The notes under the pieces are model-generated. The model was not told where the DNA came from. It did not search any database and saw nothing but the letters and a program-made list of their open reading frames with translations. Positions 7,165 through 15,471 of a DNA stretch of 53,243 nt are shown piece after piece (positions within the stretch are counted from its first letter, which is position 1; each line of letters begins with the position of its first letter). A program made the translations under genes and the position numbers. The DNA is from Afipia sp. 64-13 (GTDB lineage: Bacteria; Pseudomonadota; Alphaproteobacteria; Rhizobiales; Xanthobacteraceae). Location: positions 1-53,243 of the forward strand of contig MKUJ01000020.1 of assembly GCA_001897755.1 (NCBI GenBank), in the 5' to 3' direction.

Positions 7165-8340
7165 ATGGGAAGCGTTCTTCACTTTCTGACACGACGTGCC
7201 GTTCTGGGATTTGCGACCGTTTTGCTGGCTGCCGGGCCGCTATCAGCCCAAGAGCCGATCAAGGTGGGCTTGGTGGCCGCTCTTTCGGGTCAATCGGCCA
7301 AATCGGGCGAGGCAATCACGCGCGGGCTCGAGATTGCTATCGATGAAATCAACACAAGCGGCGGTGTTCTCGGCCGAAAAATTCAACTCGTGCGGCGCGA
7401 CGACGAAAGCAATCCTGCCAAAGGCAGTATCGCGGCGCGCGAGCTGGTTCAGAAGGAAAAGGTGGTGGCCTTCTTTGGCGGCATCGATACCCCGGTTTCC
7501 ATGGTCATCGTGCCGTTTGCGAATGCCTCGAAAGTGCCATTCATTGGCGTTTGGGCGGCGGGAACTCCGATCACTCACAACGGGGCGCCGGAAAATTACG
7601 TCTTCCGCGTCTCGGCGGTCGATGAATTTGTCGACCAGGCGATGGTGGCTCGTGCGATTGCCAAATACGGCGCGAAGAAACTCGGCCTGATGCTGATCAA
7701 CAATTCATGGGGCGAGTCGAACGAAGAAGGCCTGAGAAAAGCGATCTCGGATAACAGGGTCGCTCTGGCGGGCGTGGAGAAATTCGAGGGTAATGACCTC
7801 GACATGGTGCCGCAACTCGAGCGTCTCAAGCAGAACGGCGCCGATACCATCATCCTTGTTGCCAACGTTGCTCCGGCCGCGCAGATGGTGAAGTCGCTCG
7901 ACCGTATGTCTTGGGACGTCCCGATCATCTCTCACTGGGGGCCTGCCGGCGGCCGTTTTACCGAGTTGGGCGGACCGCGTACGGAAAAGGTCGATATGAT
8001 CCAGACCTACAGCTTCTCGGGCAATCTCAGCCCGAGAGGCCAGAAGGTGCTGGCTGCTCTCAAGGCCAAGTATCCGGATATCAAAACGATCGCTGACGTT
8101 ACACCAGCAGTCGGCATCGCCAACGCCTACGATGCGATGCATCTGCTCGCGCTCGCGATCAAGAAGGCTGGCACTACGAATGGGCCGGCTCTGCGGAAGG
8201 GTTTTTACGAACTCGGCACCTATGACGGCTTGATCAAGACATATACCAAGCCGTTTTCGCCGGACAATCAGGATGCGCTGACGAAAAACGATTACGTCTT
8301 TACTCACTTTGTGCGCGGCGAAATTGTTCCATTGAACTAG
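7165..8340 (+). CDS. Branched-chain-amino-acid-type ABC transporter substrate-binding protein
   Basis: The 391-residue protein is a type I periplasmic binding protein of the LivJ/LivK kind. Residues 1-28 are an export signal with a TRRAVLGFA run that resembles a Tat motif, cut near LSAQE. The mature part opens IKVGLVAALSGQSAKSGE and carries GVLGRKIQLVRRDDESNP, typical of the family. ATG 7165 has a GAGGAGG site 7 nt upstream. The ligand is unknown. The matching permease and ATPase genes directly downstream are destroyed (8527-8982), so this protein can work only with a transporter from elsewhere, or not at all. A hairpin at 8371-8396 follows. Confidence 0.9.
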   Translation: MGSVLHFLTRRAVLGFATVLLAAGPLSAQEPIKVGLVAALSGQSAKSGEAITRGLEIAIDEINTSGGVLGRKIQLVRRDDESNPAKGSIAARELVQKEKVVAFFGGIDTPVSMVIVPFANASKVPFIGVWAAGTPITHNGAPENYVFRVSAVDEFVDQAMVARAIAKYGAKKLGLMLINNSWGESNEEGLRKAISDNRVALAGVEKFEGNDLDMVPQLERLKQNGADTIILVANVAPAAQMVKSLDRMSWDVPIISHWGPAGGRFTELGGPRTEKVDMIQTYSFSGNLSPRGQKVLAALKAKYPDIKTIADVTPAVGIANAYDAMHLLALAIKKAGTTNGPALRKGFYELGTYDGLIKTYTKPFSPDNQDALTKNDYVFTHFVRGEIVPLN

Positions 8341-8370
8341 CGAACAAGACGAGTGAGACAACGCGATTTT

Positions 8371-8396
8371 CAACGAGGCGGGAAGCTGCCTCGTTG
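8371..8396 (+). promoter_or_regulatory. Intercistronic hairpin after the binding-protein gene
   Basis: Perfect 9-bp arms CAACGAGGC / GCCTCGTTG enclose an 8-nt loop, 30 nt after the stop codon, with no T-run. Such hairpins commonly stabilise the binding-protein message relative to downstream transporter genes. Confidence 0.5.
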
Positions 8397-8526
8397 ATGG
8401 GAGCCTCGTTGCGTCTTCAAGGAGGTCGACGGTGCGCGGTGTATCGCAAGAAGAATTGTTGGTGCCGTTTCGTTTGCATCCGGTGAAAATTGCGAACGGT
8501 GCTCCGTCGACAAGGATTAGCTACCA

Positions 8527-8982
8527 ATGCTTCTCGCGTCCGCCATAATCTCCGGTCTTGGGCTCGGCATTATGTATGGGCTCATCGCGCTTGGTTTCCA
8601 CATCACCTGTGCAGTATCGAACACCGTAAATTTTGCGCAGAGTAGCGCGCTTATGCTCGGTGCGGTCCTGGGCTACACCTTTGGTGTCGCCTTTGGCTGT
8701 TCGATGCCGGTTGCCATCCTCGCTGCGCTGACGGTTTGCGGTCTCTCGCCCGCAGTCACAAACGAACTGTTCGATGTTCTCGCCGACTTGCGCGATGAAG
8801 GCATTGCAATTCTTCTGGTCGATCAAATGGCGGCGTCAAGGTTAGCGGTCACGGATCGCGGCTATGTGCTTGCATCAGGCTACATTGTCCAGGCCGATGA
8901 GGTATCGGTCCTTGTAGGCAATTCTGAATTGGAGGCGGCCTATCTCGGTCACGCCAAAACCATGGAAAGGGCTGTTTCATGA
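8527..8982 (+). pseudogene. livH'-'livF deletion chimera (remnant of an ABC permease-ATPase operon)
   Basis: The 151-residue frame joins two unrelated proteins. Residues 1 to about 71 are the start of a LivH-type permease (LGIMYGLIALGFHITCAVSN, NTVNFAQSS). From about residue 73 the sequence is the end of a LivF-type ATPase: GLSPAVTNELFDVLADLRDE, then AILLVDQ and DRGYVLASGYIV, ending EAAYLGHA. Walker A, the signature motif, most of livH, and all of livM and livG are absent. One in-frame deletion of roughly 3 kb explains this. It can be translated (AAGGA before ATG 8527) but cannot be a working transporter. Its stop overlaps the next start (ATGA at 8979). Confidence 0.88.
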
Positions 8983-10226
8983 CGGCATTTGATCAACTGC
9001 TTCGCAACGCTCGGATTGCCGGTGCCGAAGATCGAAAGGTCGATATTGGCATTCGGGATGGCCGCTTCGCTGCAATCGAGGTCGGGCTGCCGGAAGGAAG
9101 TGGGCCTGTGCTGGATTTGAACGGGCAGCTTGTGGTGCCCGGATTTGTTGAAACTCACATCCATCTCGATAAATCCTGCCTGCTCGGACGCTGCAATTGC
9201 GAGCGGGGTACCCTGGACGAGGCAATCGCCGAGGTTGTCGCCGCCAAAAAAGCCTTCACCGAGGAAGACGTTTACGCGCGCGCGAGCGACACGCTGGAGA
9301 AGTCGCTCAAGAACGGTATCACGCGGATGCGGACCCATGTCGAGGTGGACCCTCGCGTCGGGCTAACCAGCTTCCGCGCGCTGAAAAAGCTAAAGAAGGA
9401 TTACGCCTGGGCGATCGATCTCGAATTGTGCGTGTTTCCACAAGAGGGCTTGCTGGACGATCCCGGATGCGAGGACGTCATGCTTCAGGCTCTGAAGGAA
9501 GGTGCCGATGTCGTCGGCGGTGCGCCGTATATGGACAAGGATTCGCACGGCCAAATAGCCCGGATCTTCGATATGGCGCGGAAATTTGATGTTGATATCG
9601 ATTTTCATCTCGATTTCGGTCTGGACCCGTCCCATCTCGATCTGATCGAAGTCTGCCGGCTTGCTGAAGCTTTTGGTTTGGGTGGCCGGGTGACGATCGG
9701 CCATGTCACGAAGCTCTCAGCGGTGCCGCCTGCCGAGCTGGAGGTTGCGGCAAAGAGATTGGCCGCAGCCGGTGTCGCGCTGACGGTGTTGCCCGCGACC
9801 GACCTGTTCCTGACCGCGCGCGACTATGACCACAACGTGCCGCGTGGTGTCACCCCGGTGCATCGTTTGCTGGCTCACGGTGTCAACTGTTCGATCTCCA
9901 CCAACAACGTCCTGAATCCCTTCACGCCGTTTGGGGATTGCTCGCTGATACGCATGGCCAATCTCTATGCCAATATCACGCAGGTGGGGGCATCGCGCGA
10001 TCTGGCGGCATGTTTCGACATGATCAGTTCTGCCTCTGCCAAACTTCTCAATCATCAAGATTACGGCATTGCTGTCGGCCACCCGGCCGATCTTGTTGTG
10101 CTGAATTGCGAAAGCCGGCGGCAGGCAATTTGTGAACTGGCGCAACCCGTCTTTGGCTTGAAAAGAGGACTGCGCACCTTCGATAAGCCGCTGCCGGTTC
10201 TGCATCGCCCGTCCAGTGCCGCATGA
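8979..10226 (+). CDS. Amidohydrolase of the cytosine deaminase / AtzC-like group with altered active site
   Basis: The 415-residue TIM-barrel amidohydrolase shows GFVETHIHLDK (metal ligands His60 and His62), His210 in DFHLDF and His242 in GHV. Compared from memory with E. coli CodA (H61, H63, H214, E217, H246, D313), the catalytic Glu position is Phe213 and the metal Asp position falls in STNNVLNPF (Asn309/310). Simple CodA-type deamination is therefore doubtful, and a different hydrolysis in the same superfamily is likelier. The substrate is unknown. It overlaps the upstream chimera by 4 bp and precedes an amidase gene, so the two may act in sequence on a cyclic or linear amide. Confidence 0.8.
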   Translation: MTAFDQLLRNARIAGAEDRKVDIGIRDGRFAAIEVGLPEGSGPVLDLNGQLVVPGFVETHIHLDKSCLLGRCNCERGTLDEAIAEVVAAKKAFTEEDVYARASDTLEKSLKNGITRMRTHVEVDPRVGLTSFRALKKLKKDYAWAIDLELCVFPQEGLLDDPGCEDVMLQALKEGADVVGGAPYMDKDSHGQIARIFDMARKFDVDIDFHLDFGLDPSHLDLIEVCRLAEAFGLGGRVTIGHVTKLSAVPPAELEVAAKRLAAAGVALTVLPATDLFLTARDYDHNVPRGVTPVHRLLAHGVNCSISTNNVLNPFTPFGDCSLIRMANLYANITQVGASRDLAACFDMISSASAKLLNHQDYGIAVGHPADLVVLNCESRRQAICELAQPVFGLKRGLRTFDKPLPVLHRPSSAA

Positions 10227-10280
10227 CGGGGCGAGTTCGCTCGTCCTCAAGATTGTCATGCCAGTTGGCTGAGCGCTGCC

Positions 10281-11543
10281 ATGGATTGCACAGAAAGGTC
10301 CTTGTTCGAGATGCCCACAACTCTCCAGCCGCCTCCTTCCAGTTTCCCGAATGACCCGCTCGGGGCGTTCTGCAAGGAGAACCATATTGCACTGCCGGGG
10401 GCGAGGAGCGGGCCGCTCACCGGACTGACTTTCGGTGCAAAGGATCTCTTTCATGTCGCCGGTGCGCGCACCGGTTTCGGTCAGCCCGATTGGCTGCGGA
10501 CTCACGAGCCCGCGACCGAGACGGCCGAGGCCGTGCGGCGACTTCTCGATGCCGGAGCGACACTTGTCGGGAAAACCATAACCGATGAACTGGCCTACAG
10601 CCTCACCGGTGAGAATTTTCACTATGGTATGCCGGTCAATATCCATGATGCACGGCGCACGTCCGGCGGGTCTTCCAGTGGTTCCGCATCGGCAGTTGCC
10701 GGTGGACTGGTGGATTTCTCCCTCGGGTCAGATTGTGGCGGCTCAATCCGTCTGCCGGCCAGCTATTGCGGGATACTGGGCATCCGGCCGAGTCACGGCC
10801 GCGTCTCGCTTCAGGGTGCGATAAGCTTTGCTCACAGTTTTGATGTCGCGGGATGGTTTGCCAGGGACGCAGCTCTCTTCGAACGCCTGGGGGCGGTACT
10901 CCTCGATGAAAAGGATGCCGTTCGTGCCAAGCCGCGCCGTCTCTTGCTGGCCAGGGATGCCTTCCTCAGCATCGATGAAGGTATCAGGAAGTTGCTTCTG
11001 CGGGGTGCCGGTTCGCTCGGCCGCTTTTTCGAGAATGTTTCCGAAACGACACTCAGCTCCGACGGGCTTCCGCAATGGTGTGAGGTGTTCCGGATCCTTC
11101 AGGCTTTTGAAATCTGGCAAAACCACGGGGACTGGATCACCAGAACGCAGCCGCGTTTCGGTCCCGGCATCAAGGAGCGCCTTGAATGGGCTTCGCATGT
11201 AACCCCTGCCGACGCCGCGCAAGCAGAAGAACGTTGCGCGCAGATACGCCGGCGCATGGATCAAGTCCTCGATGACGGAGTGGTTCTGTGCCTTCCGACT
11301 TCTCCGCGCGTTGCACCCTTGAAGGATACGCCGGTGACGACGATGGAAATCGAGTATCGGCATCAAGCCATGTGTCTGCTTTGTATTGCCGGACTCAATG
11401 GTTTGCCCCAGATAAACCTGCCGATCGCGAGCAGCGAGGGATTGCCGATCGGCATTTCTCTGGTCGGCGCAAGAGGGACAGATGAGGAATTGCTGGCTCT
11501 GGCGCACTCGATCATGAACGAGGTGGGATACGCTCCCTCGTGA
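10281..11543 (+). CDS. Amidase, amidase-signature (AS) family
   Basis: The product is 420 residues from ATG 10281, or 410 from ATG 10311; neither has a strong ribosome site. The Ser-cisSer-Lys triad of the AS family is visible: Lys54 in GAKDLF, the Ser-rich SGGSSSGSA loop at about 128-136, and the nucleophile Ser155 in GSDCGGSIRLPAS. It hydrolyses a C-N amide bond in the cytoplasm; length and sequence resemble short AS amidases such as indoleacetamide hydrolases, but no substrate can be assigned. Gene order after the amidohydrolase and next to the C1 cluster raises the possibility of an N-methylated amide substrate, which is inference. Confidence 0.86.
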   Translation: MDCTERSLFEMPTTLQPPPSSFPNDPLGAFCKENHIALPGARSGPLTGLTFGAKDLFHVAGARTGFGQPDWLRTHEPATETAEAVRRLLDAGATLVGKTITDELAYSLTGENFHYGMPVNIHDARRTSGGSSSGSASAVAGGLVDFSLGSDCGGSIRLPASYCGILGIRPSHGRVSLQGAISFAHSFDVAGWFARDAALFERLGAVLLDEKDAVRAKPRRLLLARDAFLSIDEGIRKLLLRGAGSLGRFFENVSETTLSSDGLPQWCEVFRILQAFEIWQNHGDWITRTQPRFGPGIKERLEWASHVTPADAAQAEERCAQIRRRMDQVLDDGVVLCLPTSPRVAPLKDTPVTTMEIEYRHQAMCLLCIAGLNGLPQINLPIASSEGLPIGISLVGARGTDEELLALAHSIMNEVGYAPS

Positions 11544-11652
11544 GAGGGGGCCGGATACATGCGATCAAGAACCGGGCGATTGGTGGCGCCGGAAAATTGG
11601 ATCGTGGCGCAGAGTTGGCGTCACGATCGACGGCATTGTACCTGTTTGGATA

Positions 11653-11673
11653 GGCCGGGATTCATTCCCGGCT
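11653..11673. terminator. Hairpin between convergent amidase and soxG genes
   Basis: Arms GCCGGGA / TCCCGGC with loop TTCAT, extended by a G-U pair, lie between the convergent stop codons. No clear T-run follows on either strand, so it is a weak call. Confidence 0.4.
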
Positions 11674-11760
11674 CAGGTTTCATCGTTAGCGCGCGTATCA
11701 GGTCCAGGCCGTATTAGGCCAACTGACTGATATCGTGCTCCAGCCGAAGCGTATCCTGCG

Positions 11761-12300
11761 TCAAGAGGGTTGGCGCGACTGGTTGAATTCACTGGAAGCG
11801 TCCTGAAGACATTCCAGCATGTATTTGGAAGCGCTGTTGTCGGCCAGAATATGGTAAGTCACTTCGCCGTCGATATCCGCACGCAGAACCAGTGCGCTGA
11901 GGCGCGCGACGGAGGTTTGTGCGATGCTCAGGTTCGCGAAAACCTGCGGTCTCAAGTCGACTCCGCACACCTTTGCGAGCATGTTGGACGCATCCGCGCC
12001 CTGCAGCCTGTACCAGGCATGTGAGTGCTGTCGCGGCAAAGGATAGCTGAAGGTGCGATCCTCGAACCGCCAGGATTGCTCAAGACGGCTTAACCGGTCA
12101 CCGGCTGGATTGGTGTCGAGAAGAAACACCTCCGAGTGACTCAGCACCATGCAGATCTGGCCTTCGCTTTGTACGAACGCGCGGTTAGGAGTGTCGTCCA
12201 GGACAAAGCCAAGCTTCTTGGCGGCTTCGATTGTCCCCCGTCCCTTGAAGCCGAGGCGAGGATAAGCGGATAGATCGGAGATTGTTACGCCGGTCGTCAT
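11761..12300 (-). CDS. soxG: Sarcosine oxidase gamma subunit / N-methylglutamate dehydrogenase subunit D
   Basis: The 179-residue protein matches the small gamma subunit of heterotetrameric sarcosine oxidase. The family resembles the aminomethyltransferase fold and packs against the alpha subunit. Visible family features include the segments GFKGRGTIEAAKKLG near the start, SEVFLLDTNP and HAWYRLQGADASNMLAKVCGVDLRP in the middle. Its start codon directly abuts the soxA stop (12301), showing translational coupling. It is the last gene of the soxBDAG operon. In the N-methylglutamate pathway the homologous gene is mgdD. Confidence 0.88.
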   Translation of the reverse strand: MTTGVTISDLSAYPRLGFKGRGTIEAAKKLGFVLDDTPNRAFVQSEGQICMVLSHSEVFLLDTNPAGDRLSRLEQSWRFEDRTFSYPLPRQHSHAWYRLQGADASNMLAKVCGVDLRPQVFANLSIAQTSVARLSALVLRADIDGEVTYHILADNSASKYMLECLQDASSEFNQSRQPS

Positions 12301-15195
12301 TCACATCTCCTGGCGCTTATTTTCGGGATCGTAGAAGGGTGCCGCAGCCACCTGCGCCGCAATGAGCTTGCCGTCGACCTTGATGGTGAACTTGCTGCCG
12401 ACCGCAGACTGCTCGGTTGGCAGGTAAGCGAGGCCGATCACTTTATTCAGCGTTGGTGAGCGCACCACGGAGGTCACACGGCCAACGATCTTATCGCCAT
12501 CCAATATGATGTGGTTTTCTTTCGGACATACCGCGTCATCAAGAAGCGTAAACCCGACCAGTTTACGGGCAATGCCCTTGGCGGCCTGCATGTCGATCGA
12601 GCGTTTCCCGAGATAGGATGGTTTGGTTTTCGAAAGAGCCCACGCCATATTGGCTTCGAGAGGATTTGTCAGACCGTCGGTATCCTGACCGACGATGATG
12701 TGGCCTTTCTCGAGACGAAGAATGCGCTGAGCCTCTACGCCGAACGGCTTGATGCCAAAGTCTTGGCCTGCGGTCATCAAAATGTCCCAGAGCGCGGCGC
12801 CTTGCCGCGACAGACAGTGGATTTCATATCCAAGCTCGCCGACGAAACCCACGCGGAGCACGCGGACCGGGATTCCTGCGATATGTCCTGTCCGCACCGC
12901 AAGGTAAGGGAAGGCGTCGGTCGAAAAGTCGATGTCCGTTTCCAGTTTGGCCAGGACAGCGCGTGACTTTGGCCCTGCGAGGTTCATGCCCGCATAAGCA
13001 GACGTGACGTTGGCGATGTCGAGGTTGAACTTCCATTGCGTGTTCCAGAAGCCCATCAGGCGATAGACCTGATCGACTGCGCTTGTGGTCGCGGTCACGT
13101 AGAAATGCTCGTCGTGCAGGCGGCACGCAACGCCATCGTCGATGACAACGCCGGCTTCGTCGGTCAACAGGGCATAACGCGTGCGGCCCACCGGCTGCTT
13201 CAGGAAATTGAAGGTGTAGAATCGATCGAGAAAGGCTGCCGCATCGGGGCCCCGCAACTCGAGGCCGCCGAGCGTCGACACGTCGATGATGCCGACGCCG
13301 TCGCGTACATAATGTACCTCGCGTGCGATCGCTTCCGCGATCTCTTGAGGCCTCCCGTAATAAGCAGGGCGCATCCACTGGCCGGCCGGCATCATTTGCG
13401 CGCCGAGCGCCAGATGCCGTTCGTGCATTGCGGTCAGACGCGTCGGCTCAAAACCGCGGCCGGCCAACTGCCCAAATTTTTCCGGGAACAACGGCGGCCG
13501 ATAGGTGGTCAGGCCGACAGACTCGATATCCCGCCCCGTCGCCTGCGAAACGAGGCGAACCATGTTGACGTTTGTATGCCGTCCCTGGCTCGGGCCGAGC
13601 CCGGCTGTCGAATATCGCTTCACCAGCTGAATGTCGTCATAGCCCGCTTCAACGGTTTTCCGAATATCCGTAACGCAAATATCCTCGTCGAAATCGACAA
13701 AATCCTTCGTCGAGGGCGTGATCGGCCAGGCGTGGGTAATGTGTTGCGCCGAGGTGTCGTCGGCTTTGGGTAAATTCCCAGCCTCTCGACCCAGACTCGA
13801 AAACCCTGCGAACCGGCCGGTCTGCGCCGCATGTTCGGTCACCAGAGCATCGGCCCAGACGCCGGCCGCAGATCCGACAACGTGCAGACCGGACGGCAGG
13901 TCCTCGAGATAATGCATGTTGATGGCGGTGCTGTACTTGACCTTGACCCCGGTGTGACAAGCCAGATTTACGGCCGGGCTATAGCCGACGCTCATGAGGA
14001 CGCAGTCGCACTCAATCGTTTCCGTGGCACCCGGATGGGCCTGATCGATATTCCGCGCGACTTTGACGGCGCTGACCCGTCGCTTGCCGGTGGCCTCGAC
14101 AATGGTTGATTTGCTGAGAATCCGAACGCCGCGGGCGTTAAGCTCAACGGCCTCAGTGCTATGACCGTTGTCACCGAGGTCCACGACGGCCTTGACGTCG
14201 ATACCGGCTTCCAAAAGATCGAGGGCGGCGTCGAAGCCGAAGCGATTGGAGGTGGCGACAACAACCTCTTTTCCCGGACGCACGCCATAGAGGCGCATCA
14301 GACGCTGCGCGGCGTCCGCGAACATGATTCCCGGCAGATCGTTGTTCTTGAACACCATCGGCTGGTTGTAGGCGCCGGTGGCGAGAACCACGTTCTTTGC
14401 TCGCACTTTATAAAGACGATTGCCCTTGAGGACGGCCAGCCAGTTGTCAGCGAACAGGCCGCTGACACTTGCGGCGGTCATGATGCGAAGGTTGGGATGT
14501 TTCTGGGCCTGGGCGAGCAGGTCCATCCGCTTGCCGGTCGCCGCCGTGCGGCTGCCGGCAAAGCGGCCAAACAGCAGGGATCCGCCGAGCTCAGGCCATT
14601 CATCGATCAGAAGCGTTTCAGCGCCGGTGGAGGCTGCGGCAATCGCCGCACTCAATCCCGCAGGACCTCCGCCGACGACCACGAGGTCGCTGAACAGATA
14701 TTGCTTGTCGAAATATCCGTGGTGAGCCTTTGGATCGAGGGTGCCGAGACCTGCCATCTGGCGAATAGGGCGCTCGAACAGTTTCCACGCCCCGCGAGGG
14801 CGGAAGAAGGTCTTGTAGTAGAAGCCGACAGGCAGAAAGCGCGAAAACAGGCCGGCCACGCTCAGCCAGTCGTGATCCAGCGAGCCAAGGTGATTGATCG
14901 AATTGACCTTCATGCCAGGATCGATCGCATGACGGTCGGCACGCACGTTGGGCTCGGATCCGACCTGCACGAGCGCATTGGCGTCATGACCCGCCATCGT
15001 CAAAACACCGCGCGGACGATGGTATTTGAATGACCGTGAGAGAACATGCCGCCCACTCGCCACAAGCGCGCTGGCGATCACGTCTCCCTTATAGCCCTCG
15101 TAGGAGGCGCCGTTGAACGTGAAATGAACCGGAGACTGGCGGTCGATCAGCAAGCCCCAGGCAGCACCTTCCAGGCGATCGGGAGATGAAATCAT
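12301..15195 (-). CDS. soxA: Sarcosine oxidase alpha subunit / N-methylglutamate dehydrogenase subunit C
   Basis: The 964-residue protein has the expected order: an N-terminal ferredoxin-like domain (about 20-110), an NAD-binding FAD/NAD fold with VVVGGGPAGLSAA at about 172-184, and a C-terminal GcvT-type aminomethyltransferase domain from about 590, which binds tetrahydrofolate and receives the oxidised methyl group as methylene-THF. The length is typical of the family. ATG 15195 overlaps the soxD stop as ATGA; an in-frame extension of 14 codons is rejected. Whether the true substrate is sarcosine or N-methylglutamate cannot be read from the sequence; the neighbouring mgsABC and gmaS-like genes favour N-methylglutamate (mgdC). 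Confidence 0.9.
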   Translation of the reverse strand: MISSPDRLEGAAWGLLIDRQSPVHFTFNGASYEGYKGDVIASALVASGRHVLSRSFKYHRPRGVLTMAGHDANALVQVGSEPNVRADRHAIDPGMKVNSINHLGSLDHDWLSVAGLFSRFLPVGFYYKTFFRPRGAWKLFERPIRQMAGLGTLDPKAHHGYFDKQYLFSDLVVVGGGPAGLSAAIAAASTGAETLLIDEWPELGGSLLFGRFAGSRTAATGKRMDLLAQAQKHPNLRIMTAASVSGLFADNWLAVLKGNRLYKVRAKNVVLATGAYNQPMVFKNNDLPGIMFADAAQRLMRLYGVRPGKEVVVATSNRFGFDAALDLLEAGIDVKAVVDLGDNGHSTEAVELNARGVRILSKSTIVEATGKRRVSAVKVARNIDQAHPGATETIECDCVLMSVGYSPAVNLACHTGVKVKYSTAINMHYLEDLPSGLHVVGSAAGVWADALVTEHAAQTGRFAGFSSLGREAGNLPKADDTSAQHITHAWPITPSTKDFVDFDEDICVTDIRKTVEAGYDDIQLVKRYSTAGLGPSQGRHTNVNMVRLVSQATGRDIESVGLTTYRPPLFPEKFGQLAGRGFEPTRLTAMHERHLALGAQMMPAGQWMRPAYYGRPQEIAEAIAREVHYVRDGVGIIDVSTLGGLELRGPDAAAFLDRFYTFNFLKQPVGRTRYALLTDEAGVVIDDGVACRLHDEHFYVTATTSAVDQVYRLMGFWNTQWKFNLDIANVTSAYAGMNLAGPKSRAVLAKLETDIDFSTDAFPYLAVRTGHIAGIPVRVLRVGFVGELGYEIHCLSRQGAALWDILMTAGQDFGIKPFGVEAQRILRLEKGHIIVGQDTDGLTNPLEANMAWALSKTKPSYLGKRSIDMQAAKGIARKLVGFTLLDDAVCPKENHIILDGDKIVGRVTSVVRSPTLNKVIGLAYLPTEQSAVGSKFTIKVDGKLIAAQVAAAPFYDPENKRQEM

Positions 15196-15461
15196 TTGGA
15201 GTCGTCCGCAAAATACTCGATCGTGGTTTTTGTCCAAAGAATCTCATCGGACAGCGTGTTGCGGCGTGCAACGAACAAATAGTTGCTGGGCGCGTGCAGC
15301 CACCATTCGTCCACTTCACCGGCGATATTGCTTTCTATGAAAAGATAGTCCGTCCACTCCCGATCCGTGCATGCGCTGCCGGGAGTTCTCTTGACGTCAC
15401 CCATCCAGACGAATTCCTGGATATTGCGCGGCCCGTTCAGAGGACAATTCATGATCTTCAT
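15192..15461 (-). CDS. soxD: Sarcosine oxidase delta subunit / N-methylglutamate dehydrogenase subunit B, Zn ligands partly lost
   Basis: The 89-residue protein starts MKIMNCPLNGPRN at 15461; the frame is open 26 codons earlier but the family N-terminus sets the start. Characteristic segments are EWTDYLFIESN and EWWLHAPSNYLFVARRNTLS. The classic delta subunit binds zinc through a CPxCG pair and a HxxxC pair. Here the second Cys of each pair is Asn (Cys6/Asn9 and His56/Asn60), so the zinc site is probably absent. The gene lies 10 nt after soxB and overlaps soxA by 4 bp. The homologue in the N-methylglutamate pathway is mgdB. Confidence 0.88.
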   Translation of the reverse strand: MKIMNCPLNGPRNIQEFVWMGDVKRTPGSACTDREWTDYLFIESNIAGEVDEWWLHAPSNYLFVARRNTLSDEILWTKTTIEYFADDSK

Positions 15462-15471
15462 GGCAATGCCT

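Noticed and set aside
8432-8548. A 38-codon frame from GTG 8432 with a strong AAGGAGG site before the livH'-'livF start
   Set aside because: The ribosome site is good but the peptide shows no recognisable feature and runs into the next gene; it may be leftover leader sequence.
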